The notes: generated by a model from the sequence alone, not told the origin. A stretch of 64,000 nucleotides of DNA from Diogma glabrata (GCA_963693315.1 OY856186.1:84445496-84509495); one strand, 5' to 3'; positions 44,361 through 59,327 are shown, counted from the stretch's first letter. Numbers and translations are program-made.

Positions 44361-45128
44361 ACCTTTACAAAATTATAACGTGGCGTTTTCGAATCCTTAA
44401 GCACTGCTATTTTGTTTAAGTTCAGTGATATGTGTAAGGGAGAGTGGTGTAAATCTATTTTGCTTAAAATTTCAGTAGCTTTTGTTACTGAAACATGATT
44501 TAAGGGAACAGTTGTCAGTACTAAGTCAAGCAATCTGTTGTTGCAATTGAGGACGCTATTAAATTGCTGAAGTCCCGTACACGATATAGTTTCAATCAAC
44601 TCTTGAGGTGGTCCAATTTTACTTGAGCTAGGTTCAAGAATATTTGAATTATTATGTTTCCACTGCACAACAGGCAAGTTAAAATCTCTCACAATTAAAA
44701 CTGTGAATTGTCCCCGATGTTGTTAATAACGTCATTGACATTAACAAAATATTTGTGATAGTCTTCTGAGTTCGCTTGTGGATATATATATAAGGACAGT
44801 TTATATATAGGTTTTTATTACGTAGCCATAATACCCAAAGGTCCTCTGCATATACCTCCCATGAGCACAGCCTATGCGAATCCAAAGTATTTTTTACGGC
44901 TATTAAACATCCACCTCAATCTTCTTTATCTGGAAATAACGTTAAGCCCCTATCCCGTTTGTAGACGATACAGTTATTTGAAAACAGTTCACAATTATGC
45001 ACATTATCATTTGAGTAGGTATCATTTAAGCACACAACGTCATAATTAGTTATCAAAATGTTTCGTAAAAACTTGTCTGTTTTCGTTCTCAGCCCGTTAA
45101 CGTTCTGAAAATATATTGAGAGATTCAT
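44361..45128 (-). pseudogene. LINE ORF2 endonuclease region, interrupted by the LTR element
   Basis: Minus-strand reading from 45128 gives an endonuclease start (LSIYFQNVNGLRTKT, then YDVVCLNDTYSND). After frame changes it continues in the frame that ends at the LTR with MRDFNLPVVQWKHNN and NCNNRLLDLVLTT, which are the later apurinic-endonuclease motifs. This enzyme nicks target DNA for LINE insertion. At least two frameshifts show it is dead. The same LINE continues at 32347 on the other side of the LTR element. Confidence 0.8.
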
Positions 45129-45640
45129 TATTAACTAAAAGATATATAAATGTATGTTAAATTAAATAAAACAGTAGAAAAAAAAAAGAGACAAGGAAAA
45201 GCAATACCAAAAACAAAAACAATATGGTAGAACTGGTTAGTGCTTATATTAATTATCTTCTTGAGTAATATTTATGAATAATATTTTAATTAATGCAATC
45301 GAAACAGAAACTACACCATCCACCACCTGCTACTCGCTTTGTTGCTTACACTCAAATTTTCTGATAAATTGTGTTTACCTTTGCACAAAAAAATTAAATT
45401 TTATAACCAATTTATCAATTGGCAAGTTCAATCTCTAAGTAAATCTTAGATTAATCCAAACAGTTGTAGAAAGCTATCTAGTTCTTCTTTGCCTCCATCA
45501 AACTGAGGAATCTGTTTGCAAGTGGAGTAAATATCAAACGAAGAAAATAAAAATATTGTAGTTTTTAAAATTGAGTTTGGCTTAAGCGTAGTGGAGTCAT
45601 CTCATTTGTATTATTTGAGCTAGCTTTTGAAACTACCATG
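45129..45640. other. No gene seen
   Basis: AT-rich DNA between two LINE fragments of opposite orientation. Confidence 0.45.
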
Positions 45641-46751
45641 TAATAAAAGTATTTTGTCATTTTATTTTTGATAAAGTGTGGCATAAAAATCTCATAGCTA
45701 AATTAAATTCTTATGGCATAGACCATCCTACTGTCTCATGGATTCATAGTTTTCTTACAGGTCGCCAATTTAATTTTAATTTAGATGCTATTACATCCAT
45801 ATTGTCACAACCAATGCTGGGGTTCCCCAAGGTTCTGCATTCTCACCAACCTTGTTTCTTCTATACATGAATGATTTACTTATTTCCACAGTGCACTTAA
45901 TCCATAGTTTTGCTGATGACCACATTGTCCTAAATTCTGCATATCTCCTAAATTTCGATCTCATACTGCAGTTACCACTGATAGAGAGCTGCTAATTGAT
46001 TCTATTAACAAAGACCTGGATCGTATAATGGAATGGGGTGCTCGTAATCTTGTTTCATTCACTTGTTTCATTCACGAATAGAGCGACATCAAAATTTCCC
46101 TATTAAAATAAACCATGAGGAATTGCGTGAGGTTGAATCAGTTAGACGTCTTGGAGTGGATATTCAAAATAAGCTGAAATGGAATAAACATGTGTAGACC
46201 CTCGCAAAATCTGCAATACAAAAATTAGGATTCTTGAGTCGATGTAAAAGGTATTTCAATCCCAATCAAATTTTGCTAATCTTCAAGTCCTTTATTCGTC
46301 CATGTTTGGAACACTTCTGTCATGTTTGGGGAGGTGCTTGTCAGTCAACAATAAAATGTCTAGACTCTGTACAGAGAAAAGCAATATGGTTACCAACCAT
46401 ATTAACCATATTACCAACCATACCGAACTAACGGACCAGCTTGATTCACTCCAGCACAGAAGAAATGTGGCTGAATTGTCAATATATTATAAATATAACT
46501 TTAGCGAATTCTCCTCAAAGGAAATTCAAAATATCCTTCGCAGTTGGCAGTATAATCGACAAACCTTAGCTGCCGGGTTATCCCATCCATTTGTTGTACA
46601 CATACCTCGTTGTAGAACTGTGTCCTTCCAGAATAATAATAATAGAGTGGCCAGATTGTGGAACTCAATGCCCCCCTCTGTATTTCCCGATGAATTTTAC
46701 CGTCAGGTATTTAAAGAAAATGTCCATCGTCATTTAAAAAAATCAATATAG
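45641..46751 (+). pseudogene. LINE ORF2: reverse transcriptase and C-terminal region
   Basis: Several frames together give an insect CR1/jockey-like reverse transcriptase: KVWHKNLIAKL, then WIHSFLTGRQF, then the palm motif SFADDHIVLNS at about 45907. RRLGVDIQNKLKWNKHV, FIRPCLEHFCHVWGGA and VQRKAI follow. The open C-terminal frame 46302-46751 ends LWNSMPPSVFPDEFYRQ plus FKENVHRHLKKSI and a stop. Frame changes and stops between these pieces (for example near 45850, 46030 and 46196) show a pseudogene. It is 5'-truncated and runs opposite to the neighbouring endonuclease fragment. Confidence 0.85.
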
Positions 46752-48587
46752 TTATCCCTATATTCGCATTCCTTCCATTTTCTTCATCTCCTTCATTTAT
46801 AGTTGACATGGTATCTTTGAAAATTCAAAGAGTCTGAATAATGGATATTTCATATTTTGTGTGCTAAACATGTCTAATTAATTAATAAAAAAAACGTTCC
46901 ATATAGATGATCGATTGTTCTTATGATCTTCCATCATCGACGATGGTTAAACGGGCATGGATAAAGATTAGACATGCGAGAATTCAAGACGTCAATTTCT
47001 TTAAATATTTAACATCCAGGGTCAACTCTGCTCGAACCCAATACTCTGGTTGAGCATAATCTGAAGTAAGTCCAGAATCAAATATATATAAGAGTTAGTA
47101 ATTGAGGTAAAATCAGGCTACAGACAATGAGGTCTGCCATGTAAAAATATTAACGTCACGGCAATTGTATTGCTGTTGCAAATGACACTGATCATCATTT
47201 TCACTGTAAAAACTTTGATACGAACAACAAACTTTTATCATAAAACTTGTAACGTTTTAGTTATTAAATTAAAAGAAAAATAGTAGTAAAGTTCCTTGTA
47301 AAAAAAATCACATATTCTAAAAACAAACCACGTTTCTGTATAAAAATAACATATAAACAATTAAACAAACATAAAACAAATCACCCGGCATTAACGGAAT
47401 TTTTATCGCACTAATTAAATGTTTCCAAATTTGTAATCACATAAAATTGTGAATTTTTCGTGACATATATATCCTAAATTTTAACATAATCCCATCTCCC
47501 TTGCTGTGTTTAGATAAAACTTTTACGTTCTTAATCTGCTTTCACCATATACGAATTAATATCGCACGAGTGGTATATATACATAATATTGTTATTTCTA
47601 AATTTATATCATTATTATGAAGAGATATGTTCAAAACTTTTAATTAAAATTCGATTCATGTGTATGTACATATATAGAAATTCGAAAAATATTTTTATAT
47701 TTTATTTGAACTAATTTCCATAAAATTTTATTCTAACTTTATAGTGGAATATTTCAACAGAGTTGTTTTTTCCATTATTATGCCACGGACGCGTTTTCTA
47801 GCACCTTTAAGTTGCAAATCTAATATAAATAAAATTATTTGTATTTTGAAATGTAAAATTACCGTTTTAGCTTGTTTCGTTTACGACCTTCGACTCAAAA
47901 TTTAAAGATAACAAATCGTACGTTATACATCTAAAATCACCATTACAATATAACCATTAATATTTAAATATATAATAATAACTTATCCATTTTAATAAAT
48001 TGATTGATTTTTTAACAAAGAAATACATTTTCATTCCATATCAACCCAATTTCAACAAAAGTATCCCATACCTAATCGTACATAACCATCACGACGTAAA
48101 CAAAATGCATATGTGAAATAAAATATCACAAAAATAATATAGGCTTTGATTTATTAAGGTTTCAGAAACGTAGAACAAAACAAAGTTAGATAACAAATAA
48201 AATTTAGAAAAAAAATCGAAGGAAGCTTAAACTTTATGCTTCAAAATTGGTTTCGTTCCGAAAAAAATTGATGTGTTTGTTTGTCTATTATTAGTTTGAC
48301 CTACTTCTATAGGACATTTTCAATATATCTTTAAGTAAATATAGAAGAAAAAAACAGTTTACTGTAAGTAATTGTTTAACAAGGCATTGAAATAGAATTA
48401 ATGACAGTTTTTGTGTTTATTGTTTTTTTCGGTTTGTTAAGTTATAATGGAGTTGTTGTTGAGTTTGACTCTTCTCTGATTAGTCAGCTTAGTATTGATT
48501 TGTAATTATTGTTAACAAGAAAACAAAATGAAACCATGGCACCAATGTTGATTATTTATCAACCTTACACTGCAAAAAATAATCGCT
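46752..48587. other. AT-rich DNA, no gene seen
   Basis: Almost 2 kb without ORFs or clear repeats. ATCTTCCATCATCGACGATGG near 46925 contains a small palindrome. Confidence 0.45.
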
Positions 48588-48655
48588 ACGTGTGCACGTG
48601 ACGTTGTGCACGTGACGTTGCGCACGTGACGTTGTACATGTCAGGTTGTGCACAA
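48588..48655. repeat. Short tandem repeat GTGCACGTGACGTT
   Basis: Four adjacent, slightly varying copies of a 14-bp unit (GTGCACGTGACGTT, TGCGCACGTGACGT and so on). Each contains the palindrome CACGTG and the overlapping word TGACGT. It is far more GC-rich than the surrounding DNA. Confidence 0.8.
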
Positions 48656-48689
48656 ACATTAGTTCAGTTCAATACTCTTATAACTTTAA

Positions 48690-49365
48690 TTCAATGAATT
48701 ATTTGTGATATTACATCACTCCGATGGAAATAATCCCATCATGAAGCCCTGATGAGAAAGATATATTGCCCTGATGAGAATGATATACTTTTTTAAAGTG
48801 TAATAAAAAGTTCTTATCGGTTCGAAACTAGATCGATCGACAATTTTGTGGATAGCAAAAAAAATTTCATAAATTGCACACTATATTTTGTTAGATTCAG
48901 TCTTATTATTCATGATGGGATTATTTCCATCGGAGTGATGTAATATCACAAATAATTCATTGAATTAATTGTAGATAATGTGTCGATAAACACAAGTGAA
49001 GATGGTCATCTTCTTCTCACCTATACAAGTGTTTTATCCAATTCTAACTTGGTTAGAGTATAACAACAATAGTGATCAACTAGAAAAACAAATTGACTAA
49101 ACCTGAATCTAATAAACATATGTTTATGAAAGTTTTTTGGTTTCTTATACTTCGCTAGAGTAGTGACCTATTTTGGTTTATAAAGCGAAAACATTTTTTT
49201 GGTAGTGTATCTAGTCGGCTAGCCCTGATGAGAATGATATACTTTTTTAAAGTGTAATAAAAAGTTCTTATCGGTTTGAAACTAGATTGATTGACAATTT
49301 TGTAGATAGCAAAAAATTTCATAAATTGCACACCATATTTTGTTAGATTCAGCCTTCTTATAACT
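48690..49365. mobile_element. Inverted-repeat element, family X copy 2
   Basis: TTATTTGTGATATTACATCA with CTCCGATGGAAATAATCCC (about 48700-48740) is mirrored at about 48910-48960. The GCCCTGATGAGAATGATATA block, about 135 bp long, occurs twice (48769 and 49220). It is homologous, in opposite orientation, to 6600-7406. No ORF is present. Confidence 0.7.
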
Positions 49366-49671
49366 TTGTTTTATATTTCGTGCTAAGTTGAGTTTCAATT
49401 AGGGAAAAGTACACCACATACACCCACTTTTCAGATATATATTTTCATAAAGTAACTCTTCTTTAGATGCAATATGACAAATAACTAAAATCTTTTTTTT
49501 GAACGGAAGTTGAAAACTTTCAAACGGAAATGACGTTCAATAATAAGAAAATAAAATAAAGAAGAAATTCAAACAACCATAAAATAGTAAAGGCAAACGA
49601 ATATTATTTCATTTTGATTTACTGGTGGCTTACCATTGGAATTAAAATTGCCCGGCTTGTTGCACTTGGTA

Positions 49672-51848
49672 GCACTGCCGTGCTAAGCACAAAGGCCGTA
49701 TCTTGCTTTTTTGTCAAAAATGAGTTATGCATCGATAATGATATAATAACAGTCGATCATATAATACATACATTATCATATAATTAAACCATTTAATTAA
49801 TTTTTTCATTCAAAAATTACTCTTTTAAATATACCGCATCTTCTTTAAAAGTATCAAATTTACTATTTAATTATCCAATAAATAATATTTTACAACATTA
49901 ACAAATAATATAACCTTCTATCTCTCTGATGCAAACTAAAATTTGAAATTTTTTTGACTAAAAATATAGTTTTGATTAGTTTGACTGTGAAACTTGAAAA
50001 TTAAAAATAAAAAAAATTTAAAAAACACACTTTTTGAAAAACGAACTAAAAAGCAGAATATAAATTTTGCATTAACACCAGCGTTGTCTTTTATAATTAA
50101 TTATATTTCCTTTGAAATTGTTAGAAGAAAAAATATTTAAACGGTATTTAACACATCTTAGCATAGATGCAAATATTAAATTTTTGACTAATTTAAAATG
50201 CTAATTTTCGATTGACAAACAGTCTTCCGTTCCCATTTGTTACATAAAATAAAAGTGGGTGACGCATACGTTAATATAGAAAAGGAACAAATGTATTCTA
50301 TGTTAATCTCTAACAAGAGAGACTACCAACGTTTATTCCCTTTCGTTTCTGAATGCGCCACCCACTTTTATTTTATGTAACAAATCGGAACGGAAGACTG
50401 TTTGTCAATCGAAAATTAGCATTTTAAATTAGTCAAAAATTTAATATTTGCATCTATGCTAAGATGTGTTAAATACCGTTTAAATATTTTTTCTTCTAAC
50501 AATTTCAAAGGAAATATAATTAATTATAAAAGACATAACGCTGGTGTTAATGCAAAATTTATATTCTGCTTTTTAGTTCGTTTTTCAAAAAGTGTGTTTT
50601 TTAAATTTTTTTTATTTATTTTTTTATTTTAGAGTTTTTAGTTATATAATTTTACCTACAAATAAGTTAGCCACATTATTTCACAGAAAATACACCATAA
50701 GTAAAACTAGCAATTAAATCATTTACCGAAAATTTAATATTTTTTGAAATTTAAAGTAATTTTAATAAGGTTAATTGCACTATAACAATTGTAAGTATGT
50801 TATTTAAAAATCCAGTGTAAAATTTTAGTGCGTTTATTTGCTCGTTGTATTAATTTTAAGTTGTACATAAATTGTTAAATATATATGTTCGCCCAAATGT
50901 CAAGTTTTTTTTCGGAAAAAAGGTCTGAATTATAGAGCTTTTTCCTTAAAATTCGAATCGTTATATTACTGTATGTAATTGACAGATTACATACAGCAAT
51001 GATAATTAGAAATCATTAATTATGTATTAAAATGTATTGAAAAAATAATAATTATGCAACTATAGTAAAAAAAACTTAACGAGAACACAAAAGAATCTGG
51101 ATTTAGAAGAAATAACAATTATTTAAAATTTTCGAAATACAAATCACTCATTATTTACAATTTAAGGCCATTTTTTCATATAAAAATGACAAAAATGTGT
51201 AATATGTCCTCTATTATAATAAGATACTCAGTATGAGCAAAATTTCAGCGCTGTAAATGGACATTCAGATCTTATGAATTTTCATATTTTCATACATAAT
51301 AACTGATTTTTAAATATCATTGCTGTATGTAATCTGTCAAATGCACCAAAATAACGATTTGAACTTTAAGAAAAAAGGTCTATAAGCTTTGAGCGAAATA
51401 TCATACTTTTATTTTTTTTTGTGTTCAATATTTATAATTTAAGGCTCTTTATCCATATGAAATGACACAAACATGTATGATGTCTATTATTATAATGATA
51501 TACACAGTATTACCAAAATTCCTTCGCTCAAAATGAGTCAACCAGAGGATGAGGATTTCAGTGCAATTTTTTAAGGTCTTTCAGAATGAAAAAAAATTTG
51601 AATTTTTTTCTTCAGATTTATAAAGTTTTTTGTTTTAAAAGTTTTAGAAATACGTACTGACTGCTTCAACAAACTTGTCTTTTCAATTTGGGATTAATAA
51701 CATAATGGGAAGTTACTGAAAAATGAATCACAAAATTCCACCCATCAAAGCTCTCAAGAGTCAAGTTAAATAAAAGTGTGTAAAAAGTGTTAATTTCTCG
51801 AAATGTCAAAAATTCAAGATACGGCTTTTGTGCTTAGCACGGCAGAGC
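49672..51848. mobile_element. Foldback transposon with nested inverted repeats
   Basis: The ends are GCACTGCCGTGCTAAGCACA and its inverse TGTGCTTAGCACGGCAGAGC (one mismatch), and the similarity extends about 45 bp inwards. Inside lies a 260-bp inverted pair (about 50005-50268 and 50355-50615), nearly perfect, with an 85-bp loop. A second, looser inverted pair lies at about 50930-51010 and 51308-51390. No transposase is visible, so it would be non-autonomous. Target duplication not determined. Confidence 0.75.
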
Positions 51849-52315
51849 ATTATTTCCAAACTTAAAATGATACCAGAAAAGTGGCCTATTTTGAAAATTT
51901 CGTGAATTGCTTTTACTAGTTGAACGAGTAAAACTATGAGAACGATATGGTAAATAATTGCGACGGTTTTGATTATTAAATAAATCTTACACCATAGACT
52001 TCAATTCACAAATTCATTTTTTAAGATGATCAATTTTGTTAGTTTGTAGTGCGTAACAAAAACAAAGTTAAAACAAACGTTAAAACGTTAAAACAAAAGA
52101 GCTGAACAAAATTCATTTAATTGAAAAATTTTTTATAGTTTAAACAAATATAAAATGTCACAGAATTAAATTTTTACTAAAAATTTGTGCTTCCAGTTAT
52201 AAATTTTAATACGAATGTCTTTGTAATCTATTATCAAAGAGCACAAAAATATATAATTACTAATAATATGTATAATAAATACAAAAAAAAATATTTGAAA
52301 TTCTAAAATTCTAAA
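51849..52315. other. No gene seen
   Basis: AT-rich DNA between two transposons. Confidence 0.45.
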
Positions 52316-52317
52316 TA

Positions 52318-52890
52318 CAGGGTGGCCCAAAATGAACGAAGGGGTTTGAATTGCTTATAACTTCTTTATTATAATTTTTTTTTTCTTTTCTTTTCAGTAT
52401 TTTGTAAAGAAGACTTGGGGAATTTAAAATGGAGCAGTACTCAATTGAACAGCGTGCCCAAATTGTTGAGCTTTATTTTTCAAATCAACGATCCAATTTT
52501 TCAAATCAACGATCCATTGTTTTGACTCAGCGTGCATATCGTCGTAGTTTTAATGTGCGGGTTGAACCCTCAGAGTCAACAATAAACCGTCTGGTTGCAA
52601 ATTTTCGCACACAAGGGGCAGTAAGGAACCTTCCTGGTGCTGGCAGACCCGCACATTAAAATAACGACGATATGCACGCTGAGTCAAAACAATGGATCGT
52701 TGATTTGAAAAATTGGATCGTTGATTTGAAAAATAAAGCTCAACAATTTGGGCACGCTGTTCAATTGAATACTGCTCCATTTCATATTCCCCAAGTCTTC
52801 TTTACAAAATACTGAAAAGAAAAGAAAAAAAAATTATAATAAAGAAGTTATAAGCAATTCAAACCCCTTTGTTCATTTTGGGCCACCCTG
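52318..52890. mobile_element. Self-inverted mariner-type element (hairpin MITE)
   Basis: The inverted ends CAGGGTGGCCCAAAATGAAC and GTTCATTTTGGGCCACCCTG are flanked by TA on both sides (52316-52317 and 52891-52892), as expected for Tc1/mariner-type insertions. The left half carries ATG 52430 and an N-terminal helix-turn-helix segment (MEQYSIEQRAQIVELYF, then QRAYRRSFNVRVEPSESTINRL). The right half is an inverted copy of the left end, including the start of the same ORF on the minus strand (from 52780). No catalytic domain remains. ATCCAATTTTTCAAATCAACG is internally duplicated in both arms, so the inverted copy was made after that small duplication. Confidence 0.85.
52430..52659 (+). pseudogene. 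Mariner-like transposase N-terminal fragment
   Basis: 76 codons containing the DNA-binding helix-turn-helix region seen in insect mariner-related proteins, ending FRTQGAVRNLPGAGRPAH before it runs into the inverted arm. It lacks the DDE/D domain. A nine-residue SNQRSNFSNQRS duplication is present in both arms. Confidence 0.75.
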
Positions 52891-52917
52891 TATAACTAAA
52901 TTTTAAACAAAACATAA

Positions 52918-52989
52918 GATGGAATCCATTTTAATTAAAATAAAACTTTCTTCGGAGAATGTTTTATTTTAATTAAAATGGATTCCATC
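52918..52989. repeat. Perfect 29-bp hairpin
   Basis: The arms at 52918-52946 and 52961-52989 (GATGGAATCCATTTTAATTA...) are exact inverses with a 14-base loop, TTTCTTCGGAGAAT. It lies 27 bp beyond the mariner-type element. Confidence 0.85.
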
Positions 52990-55398
<2,409 letters not shown>

Positions 55399-56943
55399 TT
55401 GTTTTTTGTTTTTTCGTCTCCGCTTATCATATATAGTCGTTTGGCACAAAAATTTTTTCCAAAATTTCGAGATGAAGCCCATTGCAATAGGTAGATTTTT
55501 ATATGAAATCTACCTAAAAAGTAGCATTGTTAGCAAATAATTTTAATTGTACGAAAATACCTGTACGAAAATACTTGTAAATACTTGAAATTTTGAATTT
55601 CGAAGCATGTAGTAAAGATAATTTTAAATAAAATTGATTTATTAAAAATATTTTGAGTTAATTTGGATTTTACAATTAAAAACAAAAAATATAAATAAAA
55701 CATAAGATTTTTTTTTGAAATTACTCACATCAATTAATCAGCAAATTACTTTTAAATTATTAGTTGGCATCAACACAATAAAATAACCGTATAACATCCA
55801 TATCACCATAATTAGCATGTACAATTACGATACCACTTTGTTGAAATGAAAACTGTTCAGCTGAACGGAAGTAGGTGAATCTGGAGTTAAATGTTGTAAA
55901 CCAGAAAAATCGATTAAATCCAAATACATATTTAAATATTATATTCCAAAATATATTTCTTCTATGATCCAAAGCTTGATGTAAAATTCAATGAATAATG
56001 AATGTCTTTTAGGTTTAATTCTTTATTGTTTTAGTAGGTACGCTGTACTATGAATTATAAATAATATGATGCTAGCTGACTTTTTCGTTTTGTGTAACGT
56101 TATGGAAGATGTTGAAAGGTTTTTTATAGTTTGTTAAGCCTACCAAACGATTTTTCAGTTTGATGAGAATCAGTTATTCTAATTTAACTGTTTGTTGGCG
56201 TTCCAATAGTCGATTAAAATTATTGTGTTGAATCGACAAAGTGTAAGCACGTTGAGTAATGAGTTTTCAATTTTTTGCTATACATACGGAAATTCTAGAA
56301 CATTTTTTGTTTGTAGGTAAATTTATTGAATCAATTATAAAACACGCCACTATTTTCTCCTGATGGCGTGGGCGCTAGATGATTTTATATATAACTTGCA
56401 GCAACTGGAAACACTTCACTTACACTTATTTTTACTTTTAAGTTTTAACAAAATAAAAGAAATAATTATTTTATGCGACAAGTCTTCAGCAAAAGCTGAT
56501 ATTAATTAATTTTATTGAAGTGAAACTTCTTTATCGGCGTATGAGAGAAATTTTAAAGCAGTATAAAATTTAAAAAAATCGTCACGATTTTCGGTTACGT
56601 TGTTTTTTTATAAATTTTAATTTTGTTTTGATAATTTTATTTTTATTAACAGAGCATGCACAATGAAAATACTTTTACTCATGAAAGTTTGTATGCATGT
56701 TTATTTAGAGAAAAAAAAATTTATTTTTGAAATACTTTTTCCTCAATGAAAAAGTTAAAAATTTCTTAACTTTTTCCTCATAATTAGTAGAGAATTGAGC
56801 TACCTATATTTTAAAGCATTGTATTTCTTTTAAAAAATAATAGTAAAAAGTTGCTCAAATCTCATGAGGAAAAACCTCATACATTGTGCATGCACCGTTA
56901 TTTATTTAGTATTGTACTAAATGTTATATGGATGTGTCGGTTG

Positions 56944-57558
56944 TAGATGGTGGTCATTGTGGTCATGGTGGCCATGGTGGTCATGGTAGTCATGGTGGTA
57001 ATAGTGGTCATGGTGGTCATAGTGGTAATGGTCTTAACGGTGATCACGGTGGTCAACCGGTCATGGAGGTCATGGTGGTCATGGTGGTCACGGTGGTCAC
57101 GCTTGTCATGGTGGTCATGGTGTTCATTGTGGTCATGGTGGTCATGATGGTCATGGTGGTAATAGTGGTCATGGTGGTCATGGTGGTCATGGTGGTCATG
57201 GTGGTCATGGTGGTCATGGTGGTCATGGTGTTCACGGTGGTCATAATGGTCATGTTGGTCATGGCGGTCATGGTGGTCATGGTAGTCATAGTAGTCATGG
57301 TGGTTATGGTGGTCACATTGGTCATGGTGGTCATGGTGTTCATGGTGGTCATGGTGTTCACGGTGGTCATGGTGGTTATGATGGTCACGGTGGTCACGGT
57401 GGTCATGGTGGTTATGGTGGTCACGATGGTCATGGTGGTCAAGGTGGTCATGATGGTCATGGTTTTCACGGTGGTCATGTTGGTCATGGCGGTCATGGTG
57501 GTCGTGGTGGTCAAGGTGGTCATGTTGGTCATGGTGGTAATGTGGTCACGGTGGTCAT
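56944..57558 (+). repeat. Minisatellite (GGTGGTCAT)n, copy B
   Basis: About 615 bp of the same 9-bp unit as 20806-21605, preceded by the same flank (GGATGTGTCGGTTGTAGATG). The right flank (GAATTGGAGAGTATCAGAGA) differs from copy A. Open Gly-His, Val-Met and Thr-Met frames are repeat artefacts. Confidence 0.95.
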
Positions 57559-58312
57559 GGTGAATTGGAGAGTATCAGAGATAAGTACGAAGATATATAT
57601 TCACCAAACAATTGGTTATCAATAATCGGCGTTTATTTTCCTAAGCCTTATCTACCCAATTTCTCTGAAGTTCTAAATAGTACAAAAATGATATGTCATA
57701 AAGAAGTTTCACTTCTTACCTGTGTACTCTGGTACACACACTACTTTTTTTTATTTAATTTTCATAGGACAATAATTATATGTACAAAATCTGTAATACA
57801 TATACATTAGGCATGACCAGAAATGTATGAACAATTTTCAAACCATCTTTTTCTTCGCTCCCACCGGCTAATTATGTTCCATTTGACTCGAATATGAGCT
57901 ATATCAAGTTTTATTGAAATCGGAAAATAATTACCCACCGCGCAGTGGCGTCGAAGATAAGAAAATTAGCAGAATAATAGGATTTTTTATTTTTATTAAA
58001 TATAATTATCTTAAAACATAATATATCTCATAATTTCAATTTTTTTTATTAAAAGCTAATTAATTAACGATTCTAACGAGCCTAAGTATGTAGAAATCGA
58101 TCTTAGAAAAGCGATTTATCTTAATTTTTCTTCTTACATATACGAAAATTCACTAATTCATAATAATCTTTTTTCAAAGAAAAAAATTAATTTTTATGGT
58201 TAAATTTATAATAATTTTTCATTCAAAAGCAACATTTTTCCAAAAGAAATCAATTTGCATCTGTAGTTTTCGACCACCTGAATGGTGTATTGTGTACCTA
58301 CCTCGTCTTTAG

Positions 58313-58811
58313 TTAGAATGCTGTTGTATTCCGTGTCATCAACTTAACACCGAGTTCGGCGGTATCATTAACAACATGCAAACTTTGGCAAAACAACGTG
58401 GCTTTGACGAAATCCTCATTCCGATGGGTCATGTAGCAAAAAATCAATACAAATTCTAAATCGATTAAAAAAACTCTGAGTTTTTTCTGTGGCGAAATCA
58501 CTAATGTTCTTATTAGCAAAAAATTGCATATGTTTGACTGCGTCAAAATCTTTTTTGCGAGTTTGGGGTGCGATGGGGATGTGTCGTGCTGGGACCTCAA
58601 GGTTTTGAACCATTTTTCGTTTTTCATCAAACGAAATCTCTGGGTCGAAAAAAGCCAAGCCAATATTTGCCTCCGTTAAATAGTGAAGATTATAACAAAT
58701 TTTGCTCAACATTTCTTCTGAAACTCTTTGGTCAATTTTGATGAAATCCAAATCCTGATATGCGGCTGCTGTTCCATCTATGCATTTGAACCAAATTTTT
58801 ACATACAACAT
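58313..58811 (-). pseudogene. Transposase-like C-terminal part, copy 1 (cut by gap)
   Basis: Same sequence as the C-terminal part of 62459-63610. EMLSKICYNLHYLTEANIGL, then AFFDPEISFDEKRKM, then ISDFATEKTQSFFNRF are readable on the minus strand. The remainder would lie in the run of N at 58859-59057. Confidence 0.65.
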
Positions 58812-58858
58812 AATCAGAAAAATGCAAACGTCTCGAAAAAATGCAAACGGCGTGACTN

Positions 58859-59057
58859 NNNNNNNNNNNNNNNNNNNNNNNNNNNNNNNNNNNNNNNNNN
58901 NNNNNNNNNNNNNNNNNNNNNNNNNNNNNNNNNNNNNNNNNNNNNNNNNNNNNNNNNNNNNNNNNNNNNNNNNNNNNNNNNNNNNNNNNNNNNNNNNNNN
59001 NNNNNNNNNNNNNNNNNNNNNNNNNNNNNNNNNNNNNNNNNNNNNNNNNNNNNNNNN
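58859..59057. other. Assembly gap (N)
   Basis: About 200 undetermined bases. They fall exactly between the two copies of the duplicated segment, with a LINE tail on the far side. Confidence 1.
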
Positions 59058-59327
59058 AATAGGTTGTATCCGTTCTAACAGGATTGCTTGGTTTGGGCAT
59101 GTTCTACGAGCCGATTCACAGTCTGGAATGATTAGAAAAATGTACGTTAGTACCCCAGGAGTGGTAGACCGCGAGGAAGACCACGACTACAATGGGAGAC
59201 TGACGTAATAAACGACCTTAAAAAAATCGGCTGCCATGGTAACTATGTCGCTGTTGCGAATGACCGTGGTGAATATTCGAAGCTGATTAGCCTGGCAACG
59301 CTCCTACATGGAGCATGAACGCCTTAA
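59058..59327 (+). pseudogene. LINE 3' end fragment, copy 2
   Basis: The translation gives NRIAWFGHVLRADSQSGMIR and, after a frame change, a GRPR-type basic region. This is the C-terminus of RTE/jockey-like LINE ORF2. A shared tail follows (TCGGCTGCCATGGTAACTAT, ending CATGAACGCC). An A run and then (TA)n follow directly. It matches 11512-11641. Confidence 0.75.
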
